Of a stretch of 64,000 nucleotides of DNA, positions 10,781-24,975 are shown piece by piece (position 1 is the stretch's first letter; each line of letters starts with the position of its first letter). The DNA is from Hydractinia symbiolongicarpus (Eukaryota > Cnidaria > Hydrozoa > Anthoathecata > Hydractiniidae). The stretch lies in assembly GCF_029227915.1 (NCBI RefSeq), contig NC_079881.1, positions 25,273,501-25,337,500 of the forward strand, read 5' to 3'. The notes under the pieces are model-generated. The model did not search any database. It saw only the letters and a program-made list of their open reading frames with translations, and was not told the origin of the DNA. The position numbers and the translations under genes were made by a program.

Positions 10781-13495
10781 CTTTTATTCAGCGTCTCATC
10801 AAAAATAAAATCATTTTTGAAAACTACAAGTCTCATTCGTTTTAGTGGTGAAAAATAATTTAAAGAATCGTTCGGGAAATGAGTTTACTCCCTGGGTACT
10901 TTCTTTGTATACTTTTGACTATACGGTCCGAGTCCGGAATTTACGGGAAATCGCGGGTTTTCGTTTGCCGGCAATTAAACTCTTTTTGTTCAGCGTCTCA
11001 TAAAAAATGAAATCATTTTTGAAAACTACAAGTCTCATGCGTCTTAGTGGTGAAAAAATAATTTAAAAAATCGTTCGGGAAATGAGTTTACTCCCTGGGT
11101 ACTTTCTTTGTATACATTAGACTATACGGGCCAAGCCCGGGATTTACGGGAAATCGCAGGTTTTCGTTTGCCGGCGATTAAACTTCTTTTATTCAGCGTC
11201 TCATCAAAAATGAAATCATTTTTGAAAACCACAAGTCTCATGCGTTTTAGTGGTGAAGAAATAATTTTTAAAATCGTTCGGGTAATGAGTGTACTCCCTG
11301 GGTATTTTCTTTGTATACATTCGACTATACGGCCAACTCAGGGATTTACGGGAAATCGCGGGTTTTCGTTTGCCGGCGATTAAACTTCTTTTATTCAGCA
11401 TCTCATCAAAAATGAAATCATTTTTGAAAACTACAAGTCTCATGCGTTTTAGTGGTGAAGAAATAATTTAAAAAATCCTTCGGGTAATGAGTGTACTCCC
11501 TAGGTATTTTCTTTGTATACATTCGACTATACGGCCAAGCCAGGGATTTACGGGAAATCGCGGGTTTTCGTTTGCCGGCGATTAAACTCCTTTTATTCAG
11601 CGTCTCATTAATAACGAAATCATTTTTGAAAACTACAAGTCTCATTCGTTTTAATGGTGAAAAATAATTTAAAGAATCGTCGGGAAATGAGTTTACACCC
11701 TGGGTACTTTCTTTGTATACTTTTGACTATACGGGCCGAGTCCGGGATTTACGTGAAATCGCGGTTTTTGTTTGCCGGCGATTAAACTCCTTTTATTCAG
11801 CGTCTCATAAAAAATGAAATCATTTTGGAAAATTACAAGTCTCATGCGTCTTAGTGGTAGAAAAATAATTTAAAAAATCGTTCAAGAAATGAGTTTACTC
11901 CCTGGGTCCTTTCTTTGTATACATTCGACTATACGGGCCGATTCCGGGATATACGGGAAATCGCGGGTTTTCGTTTGCCGGCGATTAAACTCCTTTTATT
12001 CAGCGTCTCATCAAAAATGAAATCATTTTTGAAAACTACAAGTCTCATGCGTTTTAGTGGTGAAGAAATAATTTTAAAAATCGTTCGGGAAATGAGTGTT
12101 CTCCCTGGGTACTTTCTTTGTATACTTTTCACTGTACGGGCCGAGTCCGTGATATACGGAAAATCGCGGGTTTTCGATTGCCGGCGATTAAACTCCTTTT
12201 ATTCAGCGTCTCATCAAAAATGAAATCATTTTTAAAAACTAAAAGTCTCATGCGTTTTAGTGGTGAAAAAATAATTTAAAGAATCGTTCGGGAAGTGAGT
12301 TTACTCCCTGGGTCCTTTCTTTGTATACTTTTGACTATACGGGCCGAGTCCGGGATTTACGGGAAATTGCGGGTTTTCGTTTGCCTGCGATTAAACTCCT
12401 TTTATTCAGCGTCTCATCAAAAATCAAATCGTTTTTGAAAACTACAAGTCTCATGCGTTTTAGTGGTGAAAAAATAATTTAAAGAATCGTCGGGAAATGA
12501 GTTTAATCCCAGTTTACTTTCTTTGTATACATTCGACTATACGGGTCAACCCCGGGATTTACGGCAAATCGCGGGTTTTCGTTTGCCGGCGATTAAACTC
12601 CTTTTATTCAGCGTCTCATCAAAAATGAAATCATTTTTGAAAACTACAAGTCTCATGCGTTTTAGTGGTGAAGAAATAATTTAAAAAATCCTTCGGGTAA
12701 TGAGAGTACTCCCTAGGTATTTTCTTTGTATACATTCGACTATACGGCCAAGCCAGGGATTTACGGGAAATCGCGGGTTTTCGTTTGCCGGCGATTAAAC
12801 TCCTTTTATTCAGCGTCTCATTAATAACGAAATCATTTTTGAAAACTACAAGTCTCATTCGTTTTAGTGGTGAAAAATAATTTAAAGAATCGTCGGGAAA
12901 TGAGTTTACACCCTGGGTACTTTCTTTGTATACTTTTGACTATACGGGCCGAGTCCGGGATTTACGTGAAATCGCGGTTTTTGTTTGCCGGCGATTAAAC
13001 TCCTTTTATTCAGCGTCTCATAAAAAATGAAATCATTTTTAAAAACTACAAGTCTCATGCGTCTAAGTGGTGAAAAAATAATTTAAAAAATCGTTCGGGA
13101 AATGAGTTTACTCCCTGGGTACTTTCTTTGTATACATTCGACTATACGGGCCAAGCCCGAGATTTACGGGAAATCGCGGGTTTTCGTTTGCCGGCGATTA
13201 AACTCCTTTTATTCAGCGTCTCATCAAAAACGAAATGATTTTTGAAAACTACAAGTCTTATGCGTTTTAGTGGTGAAAAATAATTTAAAGAATCGTTCGG
13301 GAAATGAGTTTACTCCCTGGGTACTTTCTTTGTATACTTTTGACTATACGGGCCGAGTCCGGGATTTACGGGAAATCGCGGGTTTTCGTTTGCCGGCGAT
13401 TAAACTCCTTTTATTCAGCGTCTCATAAAAAATGAAATCATTTTTGAAAATTACAAGTCTCATGCGTTTTAGTGGTGAAGAAATAATTTAAAAAA
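10780..13495. repeat. Family A block 2 with a short mixed insert
   Basis: The block returns to CATTCGTTTTAG, CATGCGTCTTAG and ATTAGACTATAC monomers, closely resembling the first 1.7 kb of the window. Between about 12040 and 12640 it holds about three monomers of other types, with TTTTCACTGTAC, GTGTTCTCCC and CCCAGTTTAC. A family B/C patch has therefore been inserted or converted into family A. It contains no gene. Confidence 0.7.
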
Positions 13496-15109
13496 TCGTT
13501 CGGGAAATGAGTGTTCTCCCTGGGTATTTTCTTTGTATACATTCGACTATACGGCCAAGCCCGGGATTTACGGGAAATCGCGGGTTTTCGTTTGCCGGCG
13601 ATTAAACTCCTTTTATTCAGCGTCTCATCAAAAACGAAATGATTTTTGAAAACTACAAGTCTCATGCGTTTTAGTGGTGAAAAATAATTTAAAGAATCGT
13701 TCGGGAAATGAGTTTACTCCCTGGGTACTTTCTTTGTATACTTTTGACTATACGGGCCGAGTCCGGGATTTTCGCGAATTCGCGGGTTTTTGTTTGCCGG
13801 CGATTAAGCTCCTTTTATTCAGCGTCTCATCAAAAATGAAATCAATTTTGAAAACTACAAGTCTCATGCGTTTTAGTGGTGAAGAAATAATTTAAAAAAT
13901 CGTTCGGGAAATGAGTGTTCTCCCTGGGTGTTTTCTTTGTATACATTCGACTATACGGCCAAGCCCGGGATTTACGGGAAACCGCGGGTTTTCGTTTGCC
14001 GGCGATTAACCTCCTTTTATTCAGCGTCTCATCAAAAATGAAATCATTTTTGAAAACTACAAGTCTCATTCGTTTTAGTGGTGAAAAGTAATTTAAAGAA
14101 TCGTTCGGGAAATGAGTTTACTCCCTGGGTACTTTCTTTGTATACTTTTGACTATACGGTCCGAGTCCGTGATATACGGAAAATCGCGGGTTTTCGATTG
14201 CCGGCGATTAAACTCCTTTTATTCAGCGTCTCATCAAAAATGAAATCATTTTTAAAAACTAAAAGTCTTATGCGTTTTAGTGGTGAAAAATAATTTAAAG
14301 AATCGTTCGGGAAATGAGTGTTCTCCCTGGGTATTTTCTTTGTATACATTCGACTATACGGCCAAGCCCGGGATTTACGGGAAATCGCGGGTTTTCGTTT
14401 GCCGGCGATTAAACTCCTTTTATTCAGCGTCTCATCAAAAACGAAATGATTTTTGAAAACTACAAGTCTCATGCGTTTTAGTGGTGAAAAATAATTTAAA
14501 GAATCGTTCGGGAAATGAGTTTACTCCCTGGGTACTTTCTTTGTATACTTTTGACTATACGGGCCGAGTCCGGGATTTTCGCGAATTCGCGGGTTTTTGT
14601 TTGCCGGCGATTAAACTCCTTTTATTCAGCGTCTCATCAAAAATGAAATCAATTTTGAAAACTACAAGTCTCATGCGTTTTAGTGGTGAAGAAATAATTT
14701 AAAAAATCGTTCGGGAAATGAGTGTTCTCCCTGGGTGTTTTCTTTGTATACATTCGACTATACGGCCAAGCCCGGGATTTACGGGAAACCGCGGGTTTTC
14801 GTTTGCCGGCGATTAACCTCCTTTTATTCAGCGTCTCATCAAAAATGAAATCATTTTTGAAAACTACAAGTCTCATTCGTTTTAGTGGTGAAAAGTAATT
14901 TAAAGAATCGTTCGGGAAATGAGTTTACTCCCTGGGTACTTTCTTTGTATACTTTTGACTATACGGTCCGAGTCCGTGATATACGGAAAATCGCGGGTTT
15001 TCGATTGCCGGCGATTAAACTCCTTTTATTCAGCGTCTCATCAAAAATGAAATCATTTTTAAAAACTAAAAGTCTTATGCGTTTTAGTGGTGAAAAATAA
15101 TTTAAAGAA
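13496..15109. repeat. Tandem duplication of a 4-monomer, 807-bp family C unit
   Basis: Copy 1 is about 13496-14302 and copy 2 14303-15109. The unit has GTGTTCTCCC, the GGGTGTTTTC variant, a TTCGCGAATTCGCG monomer and a TAAAAACTAAAAG monomer. The copies look nearly identical; one difference is ATTAAGCTCC (near 13805) versus ATTAAACTCC. This is the whole first family C block. It contains no gene. Confidence 0.85.
13773..13784. other. 12-bp perfect palindrome CGCGAATTCGCG
   Basis: The dyad window of this family C monomer reads CGCGAATTCGCG, self-complementary over 12 bp. The same palindrome is at 14580-14591 (the 807-bp copy). Confidence 0.95.
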
Positions 15110-18100
15110 TCGTTCGGGAAATGAGTTTACTCCCTGGGTATTTTCTTTGTATGCATTCGACTATACGGCCAAGCCCGGGATTTACGGGAAATCGCGGGTT
15201 TTCGTTGGCCGGCGATTAAACTCCTTTTATTCAGCGTTTCATCAAAAACGAAATCATTTTTAAAAACTACAAGTCTCATGCGTTTTAGTGGTGAAAAAAT
15301 AATTTAAAAAATCGTTCGGGAAATGAGTTTACTCCCAGTTTACTTTCTTTGTATACATTCGACTATACGGGTCAAGCCCGGGATTTACGGCAAATCGCGG
15401 GTTTTCGTTTGCCGGCGATTAAACTCCTTTTATTCAGCGTCTCATCAAAAACGAAATCATTTTTGAAAACTACAAGTCTCGTGCCTTTTAGTGGTGAAAA
15501 AATAATTTAAAAAATCGTTCGGGAAATGAGTTTACTCCCAGTTTATTTTCTTTGTATACATTCGACTATACGGGTCAAGCCCGGGATTTACGGCAAATCG
15601 CGGGTTTTCGTTTGCCGGCGATTAAACTCCTTTTATTCAGCGTCTCATCAAAAATGAAATCATTCTTGAAAACTACAAGTCTCATGCGTTTTATTGGTGA
15701 AGAAATAATTTAAAAAATCGTTCGGGAAATGAGTTTACTCCCTGGGTATTTTCTTTGTATACATTCGTCTATATGGGCCAAGCCCGGGATTTACGGGAAA
15801 TCGCGGGTTTTCGTTTGCCGGCGATTAAACTTCTTTTATTCAGCATCTCAATAAAAATTAAATCATTTTTGAAAAGTACCAGTCTCATGCGTTTTAGTGG
15901 TGAAAATATAATTTAAAGAATCGTTCGGTAAATGAGTTTACTCCCTGCGTACTTTCTTTGTATACTTTTGACTATACGGGCCGGGTCCGGGATTTACGGG
16001 AAATCGCGGGTTTTCCTTTGCCGGAGATTAAACTCCTTTTATTCAGCGTCTCATCAAAAATGAAATCATTTTTGAAAACTACAAGTCTCGTGCGTTTTAG
16101 TGGTGAAAAAATAATTTAAAAAGTCGTTCGGGAAATGAGTTTACTCCCTGGGTATTTTCTTTGTATACATTCGACTATACGGGTCAAGCCCGGGATTTAC
16201 GGCAAATCGCAGGTTTTCGTTTGCCGGCGATTAAACTCCTTTTATTCAGCGTCTCATCAAAAACGAAATCATTTTTGAAAACTACAAGTCTCATGCGTTT
16301 TAGTGGTGAAAAAATAATTTAAAGAATGGTTTGGGAAATGAGTTTACTCCCTGGGTACTTTCTTTGTATACTTTTCACTGTACGGGCCGAGTCCGTGATA
16401 TACGGAAAATCGCGGGTTTTCGATTGCCGGCGATTAAACTCCTTTTATTCAGCGTCTCATCAAAAATGAAATCATTTTTGAAAACTACAAGTCTCATGCG
16501 TTTTAGTGGTGAAAAAGTAATTTAAAGAATCGTTTGGGAAATGAGTTTACTCCCTGGGTACTTTCTTTGTATACTTTTCACTGTACGGGCCGAGTCCGTG
16601 ATATACGGAAAATCGCGGGTTTTCATTTGCCGGCGATTAAACTCCTTTTATTCAGCGTCTCATCAAAAATGAAATCATTTTTGAAAACTACAAGTCTCAT
16701 GCGTTTTAGTGGTGAAAAAGTAATTTAAAGAATCGTTTGGGAAATGAGTTTACTTCCTGGGTACTTTCTTTGTATACTTTTCACTGTACGGGCCGAGTCT
16801 GGGATTTACGGGAAATTGCGGGTTTTCGTTTGCCGGCGATTAAACTCCTTTCATTCAGCGTCTCATCAAAAATGAAATCGTTTTTGAAAACTACAAGTCT
16901 TATGCGTTTTAGTGGTAAAAAATTAATTTAAAAAATCCTTCGGGAAATGAGTTTACTCCCAGTTTACTTTCTTTGTATACATTTGACTATACGGGTTAAG
17001 CCCGGGATTTACGGCAAATCGCGGGTTTTCGTTTGCCGGCGATTAAACTCCTTTTATTCAGCGTCTCATCAAAAATGAAATCATTTTTGAAAACTACAAG
17101 TCTCATGCGTTTTAGTGGTGAAGAAATAATTTAAAAAATCGTTCGGCAAATGAGTTTACTCCCTGGGTATTTTCTTTGTATACACTCGACTATACGGCCA
17201 AACCCGGGATTTACGGGAAATCGCGGGTTTTCGTTGGCCGGCGATTAAACTCCTTCTATTCAGCGTCTCATCAAAAACGAAATCATTTTTGAAAACTACA
17301 AGTCTCATGCGTTTTAGTGGTGAAAAAATATTTTAAAAAATCGTTCGGGAAATGAGTTTACTCCCAGTTTACTTTCTTTGTATACATTCGACTATACGGG
17401 TCAACCCCGGGATTTACGGCAAATCGCGGGTTTTCGTTTGCCGGCGATTAAACTCCTTTTATTCAGCGTCTCATCAAAAATGAAATCATTTTTTAAAACT
17501 ACAAGTCTCATGCGTTTTAGTGGTGAAGAAATAATTTAAAAAATCGTTCGGGAAATGAGTTTACTCCCTGGGTATTTTCTTTGTATACATTCGACTATAC
17601 GGCCAAGCCCGTGATTTACGGGAAATCGCGGGTTTTCGTTTGCCGGCGATTAAACTCCTTTTATTCAGCGTCTCATCAAAAACGAAATTATTTTTGAAAA
17701 CTACAAGTCTCATGCGTTTTAGTGGCGAAAAATAATTTAAAGAATCGTTCGGGAAATGAGTTTACTTCCGGGGTACTTTCTTTGTATACATTCGTCTATA
17801 CGGGCCAAGCCCGGGATTTACGGGAAATCATGGGTTTTCGTTTGCCGGCGATTAAACTTCTTTTATTCAGCGTCTCAATAAAAATTAAATCATTTTTGAA
17901 AACTACAAGTCTTATGCGTTTTAATGGTAAAAAATTAATTTAAAAAATCGTTCGGGAAATGAGTTTACTCCCAGTTTACTTTCTTTGTATACATTTGACT
18001 ATACGGGTCAAGCCCGGGATTTACGGCAAATCGCGGGTTTTCGTTTGCCGGCGATTAAACTCCTTTTATTCAGCGTCTCATCAAAAATGGAATCTTTTTT

Positions 18101-19590
18101 GAAAACTACAAGTCTCATGCGTTTTAGTGGTGAAGAAATAATTTAAAAAATCGTTCGGGAAATGAGTTTACTCCCTGGGTATATTCTTTGTATACATTCG
18201 ACTATACGGCCAAGCCCGGGATTTACGGGAAATCGCGGGTTTTCGTTGGCCGGCGATTAAAGTCCTTTTATTCAGCGTTTCATCAAAAACGAAATCATTT
18301 TTAAAAACTACAAGTCTCATCCGTTTTAGTGGTGAAAAAATAATTTAAAAAATCATTCGGGAAATGAGTTTACTCCCAGTTTACTTTCTTTGTATACATT
18401 CGACTATACGGGTCAAGCCCGGGATTTACGGGAAATCGCGGGTTTTCGTTGGCCGGCGATTAAACTCCTTTTATTCAGCGTCTCATCAAAAACGAAATCA
18501 TTTTTAAAAACTACAAGTCTCATGCGTTTTAGTGGTGAAAAAATAATTTAAAGAATCGTTTGGGAAATGAGTTTACTCCCTGGGTACTTTCTTTGTATAC
18601 TTTTCACTGTACGGGCCGAGTCCGTGATATACGGAAAATCGCGGGTTTTCGTTTGCCGGCGATTAAACTCCTTTTATTCAGCGTCTCATCAAAAATGAAA
18701 TCATTTTTAAAAACTACAAGTCTCATGCGTTTTAGTGGTGAAAAAATAATTTAAAGAATCGTTCGGGAAGTGAGTTTACTCCCTGTGTACTTTCTTTGTA
18801 TACTTTTGACTATACGGGCCGAGTCCGGGATTTACGGGAAATTGCGGGTTTTCGTTTGCCGGCGATTAAACTCCTTTTATTCAGCGTCTCATCAAAAATG
18901 AAATCGTTTTTGAAAACTACAAGTCTTATTCGTTTTAATGGTAAAAAATTAATTTAAAAAATCGTTCGGGAAATGAGTTTACTCCCAGTTTACTTTCTTT
19001 GTATACATTTGACTATACGGGTCAAACCCGGGATTTACGGCAAATCGCGGGTTTTCGTTTGCCGGCGATTAAACTCCTTTTATTCAGCGCTTCATCAACA
19101 ATGAAATCATTTTTGAAAACTACAAGTCTCATGCGTTTTAGTGGTGAAGAAATAATTTAAAAAATCGTTCGGGAAATGAGTTTACTCCCTGGGTATTTTC
19201 TTTGTATACATTCGACTATACGGGTCAAGCCCGGGATTTACGGCAAATAGCGGGTTTTCGTTTGCCGGCGATTAAACTCCTTTTATTCAGCGTCTCATCA
19301 AAAATGAAATCATTTTTGAAAACTACAAGTCTCATGCGTTTTAGTGGTGAAAAAATAATTTAAAGAATCGTTTGGGAAATGAGTTTACTCCCTGGGTACT
19401 TTCTTTGTATACTTTTCACTGTACGGGCCGAGTCCGTGATATACGGAAAATCGCGGGTTTTCGTTTGCCGGCAATTAAACTCCTTTTATTCAGCGTCTCA
19501 TCAAAAATGAAATTATTTTTGAAAACTACAAGTCTCATGCGTTTTAGTGGTGAAAAAATAATTTAAAGAATCGTTCGGGAAATGAGTTTA
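15110..19590. repeat. Family B block 2
   Basis: Repeated CCCAGTTTAC, ACGGGTCAAGCC, TTGGCCGGCG and TTTTCACTGTAC monomers define this block. A rare monomer with CTCAATAAAAATTAAATC occurs twice, near 15845 and 17875, about ten monomers apart. The first monomers (about 15121-15470) match 63353-63700 far to the right. It contains no gene. Confidence 0.75.
16331..16736. repeat. Single-monomer tandem duplication, 203 bp
   Basis: Two adjacent monomers (16331-16533 and 16534-16736) are almost identical. Both end with the otherwise rare GAAAAAGTAATTTAAAG and share TTTTCACTGTAC and TCCGTGATATACGGA. They differ at TTTCGATTGCC versus TTTCATTTGCC. The third monomer (16737 on) starts the same way but switches to another subtype. 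Confidence 0.8.
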
Positions 19591-22500
19591 CTCCCTGGGT
19601 ACTTTCTTTATATACTTTTGACTATACAGGCCGAGTCCGGGTTTTACGGGAAATTGCGGGTTTTCGTTTGCCGGCGATTAAACTCCTTTTATTCAGCGTC
19701 TCATCAATAGCGAAATCATTTTTGAAAACTACAAGTCTCATTCGTTTTAGTGGTGAAAAGTAATTCAAAGAATCGTTCGGGAAATGAGTTTAATCCCTGG
19801 GTACTTTCTTTGTATACATTAGACTATACGGGCCAAGCCCGGGATGTACGGGAAATCGCGGGTTTTCGTTTGCCGGCAATTAAACTCCTTTTATTCAGCG
19901 TCTCATAAACAATGAAATCATTTTTGAAAACTACAAGTCTCATGCGTCTTAGTGGTGAAAAAATAATTTAAAAAATCGTTCGGGAAATGAGTTTACTCCC
20001 TGGGTACTTTCTTTGTATACATTAGACTATACGGGCCAAGCCCGGGATTTACGTGAAATCGCGGGTTTTCGTTTGCCGGCGATTAAACTTCTTTTATTCA
20101 GCGTCTCATCAAAAATGAAATCATTTTTGAAAACTACAAGTCTCATGCGTTTTAGTGGTGAAGAAATAATTTAAAAAATCGTTCGGGTAATGAGTGTACT
20201 CCCTGGGTATTTTCTTTGTATACATTCGACTATACGGCCAAGCCAGGGATTTACGGGAAATCGCAGGTTTTCGTTTGCCGGCGATTAAACTCCTTTTATT
20301 CAGCGTCTCATCAAAAATGAAATCATTTTTTAAAACTACAAGTCTCATGCGTTATAGTGGTGAAGAAATAATTTAAAAAAATCGTTCAGGAAATGAGTTT
20401 ACTCCCTGGGTATTTTCTTTGTATACATTCGACTATACGGGTCAAGCCCGGGATTTACGGCAAATCGCGGGTTTTCGTTTGCCGGCGATTAAACTCCTTT
20501 TATTCAGCGTCTCATTAAAAATGAAATCATTTTTGAAAACTACAAGTCTCATGCGTTTTAGTGGTGAAAAAATAATTTAAAGAATCGTTTGGGAAATGAG
20601 TTTACTCCCTGGGTACTTTCTTTGTATACTTTTCACTGTACGGGCCGAGTCCGTGATATACGGAAAATCGCGGGTTTTCGTTTGCCGGCAATTAAACTCC
20701 TTTTATTCAGCGTCTCATCAAAAATGATATCATTTTTGAAAACTACAAGTCTCATGCGTTTTAGTGGTGAAAAATTAATTTAAAGAATCGTTCGGGAAAT
20801 GAGTTTACTCCCTGGGTACTTTCTTTATATACTTTTGACTATACGGGCCGAGTCCGGGTTTTACGGGAAATTGCGGGTTTTCGTTTGCCGGCGATTAAAC
20901 TCCTTTTATTCAGCGTCTCATCAATAGCGAAATCAATTTTGAAAACTACAAGTCTCATTCGTTTTAGTGGTGAAAAATAATTTAAAGAATCGTTCGGGAA
21001 ATGAGTTTACTCCCTGGGTACTTTCTTTGTATACTTTTGACTATACGGTCCGAGTCCGGAATTTACGGGAAATCGCGGGTTTTCGTTTGCCGGCAATTAA
21101 ACTCCTTTTATTCAGCGTCTCATAAAAAATGAAATCATTTTTGAAAACTACAAGTCTCATTCGTCTTAGTGGTGAAAAAATAATTTAAAAAATCGTTCGG
21201 GAAATGAGTTTACTCCCTGGGTACTTTCCTTGTATACATTAGACTATACAGGCCAAGCCCGGGATTTACGGGAAATCGCGGGTTTTCGTTTGCGGGCGAT
21301 TAAACTTCTTTTATTCAGCGTCTCATCAAAAATGAAATCATTTTTGAAAACTACAAGTCTCATGCGTTTTAGTGGTGAAGAAATAATTTAAAAAATCGTT
21401 CGGGTAATGAGTGTACTCCCTGGGTACTTTCTTTGTATACATTAGACTATACGGGCCAACCCCGGGATTTACGGGAAATCGCGGGTTTTCGTTTGCGGGC
21501 GATTAAACTTCTTTTATTCAGCGTCTCATCAAAAATGAAATCATTTTTGAAAACTACAAGTCTCATGCGTTTTAGTGGTGAAGAAATAATTTAAAAAATC
21601 GTTCGGGTAATGAGTGTACTCCCTGGGTATTTTCTTTGTATACATTCGACTATACGGCCAAGCCAGGGATTTACGGGAAATCGCGGGTTTTCGTTTGCCG
21701 GCGATTAAACTTCTTTTATTTAGCGTCTCATCAAAAATGAAATCATTTTTGAAAATTACAAGTCTCATGCGTTTTAGTGGTGAAGAAATAATTTAAAAAA
21801 TCGTTCGGGTAATGAGTGTACTCCCTGGGTATTTTCTTTGTATACATTCGACTATACGGCCAAGCCAGGGATTTACGGGAAATCGCGGGTTTTCGTTTGC
21901 CGGCGATTAAACTCCTTTTATTCAGCGTCTCATCAATAACGAAATCATTTTTGAAAACTACAAGTCTCATTCGTTTTAGTGGTGAAAAATAATTTAAAGA
22001 ATCGTCGGGAAATGAGTTTACACCCTGGGTACTTTCTTTGTATACTTTTGACTATACGGGCCGAGTCCGGGATTTACGTGAAATCGCGGTTTTTGTTTGC
22101 CGGCGATTAAACTCCTTTTATTCAGCGTCTCATCAAAAATGATATCATTTTTGAAAACTACAAGTCTCATGCGTTTTAGTGGTGAAAAATTAATTTAAAG
22201 AATCGTTCGGGAAATGAGTTTACTCCCTGGGTACTTTCTTTATATACTTTTGACTATACGGGCCGAGTCCGGGTTTTACGGGAAATTGCGGGTTTTCGTT
22301 TGCCGGCGATTAAACTCCTTTTATTCAGCGTCTCATCAATAGCGAAATCAATTTTGAAAACTACAAGTCTCATTCGTTTTAGTGGTGAAAAATAATTTAA
22401 AGAATCGTTCGGGAAATGAGTTTACTCCCTGGGTACTTTCTTTGTATACTTTTGACTATACGGTCCGAGTCCGGAATTTACGGGAAATCGCGGGTTTTCG

Positions 22501-24975
22501 TTTGCCGGCAATTAAACTCCTTTTATTCAGCGTCTCATAAAAAATGAAATCATTTTTGAAAACTACAAGTCTCATTCGTCTTAGTGGTGAAAAAATAATT
22601 TAAAAAATCGTTCGGGAAATGAGTTTACTCCCTGGGTACTTTCTTTTTATACATTAGACTATACGGGCCAAGCCCGGGATTTACGGGAAATCGCGGGTTT
22701 TCGTTTGCGGGCGATTAAACTTCTTTTATTCAGCGTCTCATCAAAAATGAAATCATTTTTGAAAACTACAAGTCTCATGCGTTTTAGTGGTGAAGAAATA
22801 ATTTAAAAAATCGTTCGGGTAATGAGTGTACTCCCTGGGTACTTTCTTTGTATACATTAGACTATACGGGCCAACCCCGGGATTTACGGGAAATCGCGGG
22901 TTTTCGTTTGCGGGCGAATAAACTTCTTTTATTCAGCGTCTCATCAAAAATGAAATCATTTTTGAAAACTACAAGTCTCATGCGTTTTAGTGGTGAAGAA
23001 ATAATTTAAAAAATCGTTCGGGTAATGAGTGTACTCCCTGGGTATTTTCTTTGTATACTTTTGACTATACGGGCCGAGTCCGGGATTTACGTGAAATCGC
23101 GGTTTTTGTTTGCCGGCGATTAAACTCCTTTTATTCAGCGTCTCATAAAAAATGAAATCATTTTTGAAAACTACAAGTCTCATGCGTCTTAGTGGTGAAA
23201 AAATAATTTAAAAAATCGTTCGGGAAATGAGTTTACTCCCTGGGTACTTTCTTTGTATACATTCGACTATACGGGCCAAGCCCGAGATTTACGGGAAATC
23301 GCGGGTTTTCGTTTGCCGGCGATTAAACTCCTTTTATTCAGCGTCTGATCAAAAACGAAATGATTTTTGAAAACTACAAGTCTCATGCGTTTTAGTGGTG
23401 AAAAATAATTTAAAGAATCGTTCGAGAAATGAGTTTACTCCCTGGGTACTTTCTTTGTATACTTTTGACTATACGGGCCGAGTCCGGGATTTACGGGAAA
23501 TCGCGGGTTTTCGTTTGCCGGCGATTAAACTCCTTTTATTCAGCGTCTCATAAAAAATGAAATCATTTTTGAAAATTACAAGTCTCATGCGTCTTAGTGG
23601 TGGAAAAATAATTTAAAAAATCGTTCAAGAAATGAGTTTACTCCCTGGGTCCTTTCTTTGTATACCTTAGACTATACGGGCCAAGCCCGGGATTTACGGG
23701 AAATCGCGGGTTTTCGTTTGCGGGCGATTAAACTTCTTTTATTCAGCGTCTCATCAAAAATGAAATCATTTTTGAAAACTACAAGTCTCATGCGTTTTAG
23801 TGGTGAAGAAATAATTTAAAAAATCGTTCGGGTAATGAGTGTACTCTCTGGGTACTTTCTTTGTATACATTAGACTATACGGGCCAAGCCCGGGATTTAC
23901 GGGAAATCGCGGGTTTTCGTTTGCGGGCGATTAAACTTCTTTTATTCAGCGTCTCATCAAAAATGAAATCATTTTTGAAAACTACAAGTCTCATGCGTTT
24001 TAGTGGTGAAGAAATAATTTAAAAAATAGTTCGGGTAATGAGTGTACTCCCTGGGTATTTTCTTTGTATACATTCGACTATACGGCCAAGCCAGGGATTT
24101 ACGGGAAATCGCGGGTTTTCGTTTGCCGGCGATTAAACTCCTTTTATTCAGCGTCTCATCAATAACGAAATCATTTTTGAAAACTACAAGTCTCATTCGT
24201 TTTAGTGGTGAAAAATAATTTAAAGAATCGTCGGGAAATGAGTTTACACCCTGGGTACTTTCTTTGTATACTTTTGACTATACGGGCCGAGTCCGGGATT
24301 TACGTGAAATCGCGGTTTTTGTTTGCCGGCGATTAAACTCCTTTTATTCAGCGTCTCATAAAAAATGAAATCATTTTTGAAAACTACAAGTCTCATGCGT
24401 CTTAGTGGTGAAAAAATAATTTAAAAAATCGTTCGGGAAATGAGTTTACTCCCTGGGTACTTTCTTTGTATACATTCGACTATACGGGCCAAGCCCGAGA
24501 TTTACGGGAAATCGCGGGTTTTCGTTTGCCGGCGATTAAACTCCTTTTATTCAGCGTCTCATCAAAAACGAAATGATTTTTAAAAACTACAAGTCTCATG
24601 CGTTTTAGTGGTGAAAAATAATTTAAAGAATCGTTCGGGAAATGAGTTTACTCCCTGGGTACTTTCTTTGTATACTTTTGACTATACGGGCCGAGTCCGC
24701 GATTTACGGGAAATCGCGGGTTTTCGTTTGCCGGCGATTAAACTCCTTTTATTCAGCGTCTCATAAAAAATGAAATCATTTTTGAAAATTACAAGTCTCA
24801 TGCGTCTTAGTGGTGGAAAAATAATTTAAAAAATCGTTCAAGAAATGAGTTTACTCCCTGGGTCCTTTCTTTGTATACATTCGACTATACGGGCCGATTC
24901 CGGGATATACTGGAAATCGCGGGTTTCTGTTTGCCGGCGATTAAACTCCTTTTATTCAGCGTCTCATCAAAAATG
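19590..24975. repeat. Family A block 3
   Basis: Family A monomers return, with ATTAGACTATAC, TTTGCGGGCG, CCAAGCCAGGG and the shortened AATCGTCGGG. One or two family B-like monomers (TCAAGCCCGGG with ACGGCAAATC) sit near 20375-20600. Internal duplications include the 1415-bp offset copy listed separately and a six-monomer offset linking about 23058-23655 with about 24270-24870. It contains no gene. Confidence 0.75.
20690..23056. repeat. Seven-monomer offset duplication, 1415 bp apart
   Basis: About 20690-21641 is repeated at about 22105-23056. Both copies contain the private ATGATATCATT (20724 and 22139), GGTGAAAAATTAATTT, GGGTTTTACGGG, TCAATAGCGAAATCAATTTTG and TTTGCGGGCG variants in the same order. 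They part where copy 1 has ATTCGACTATACGGCC and copy 2 has TTTTGACTATACGGGCC. Confidence 0.82.

Noticed and set aside
14152-14472. Longest open frame, 106 residues on the minus strand
   Set aside because: It is two monomer frames joined because one monomer lacks a base. It shows the same residue series twice and no domain.
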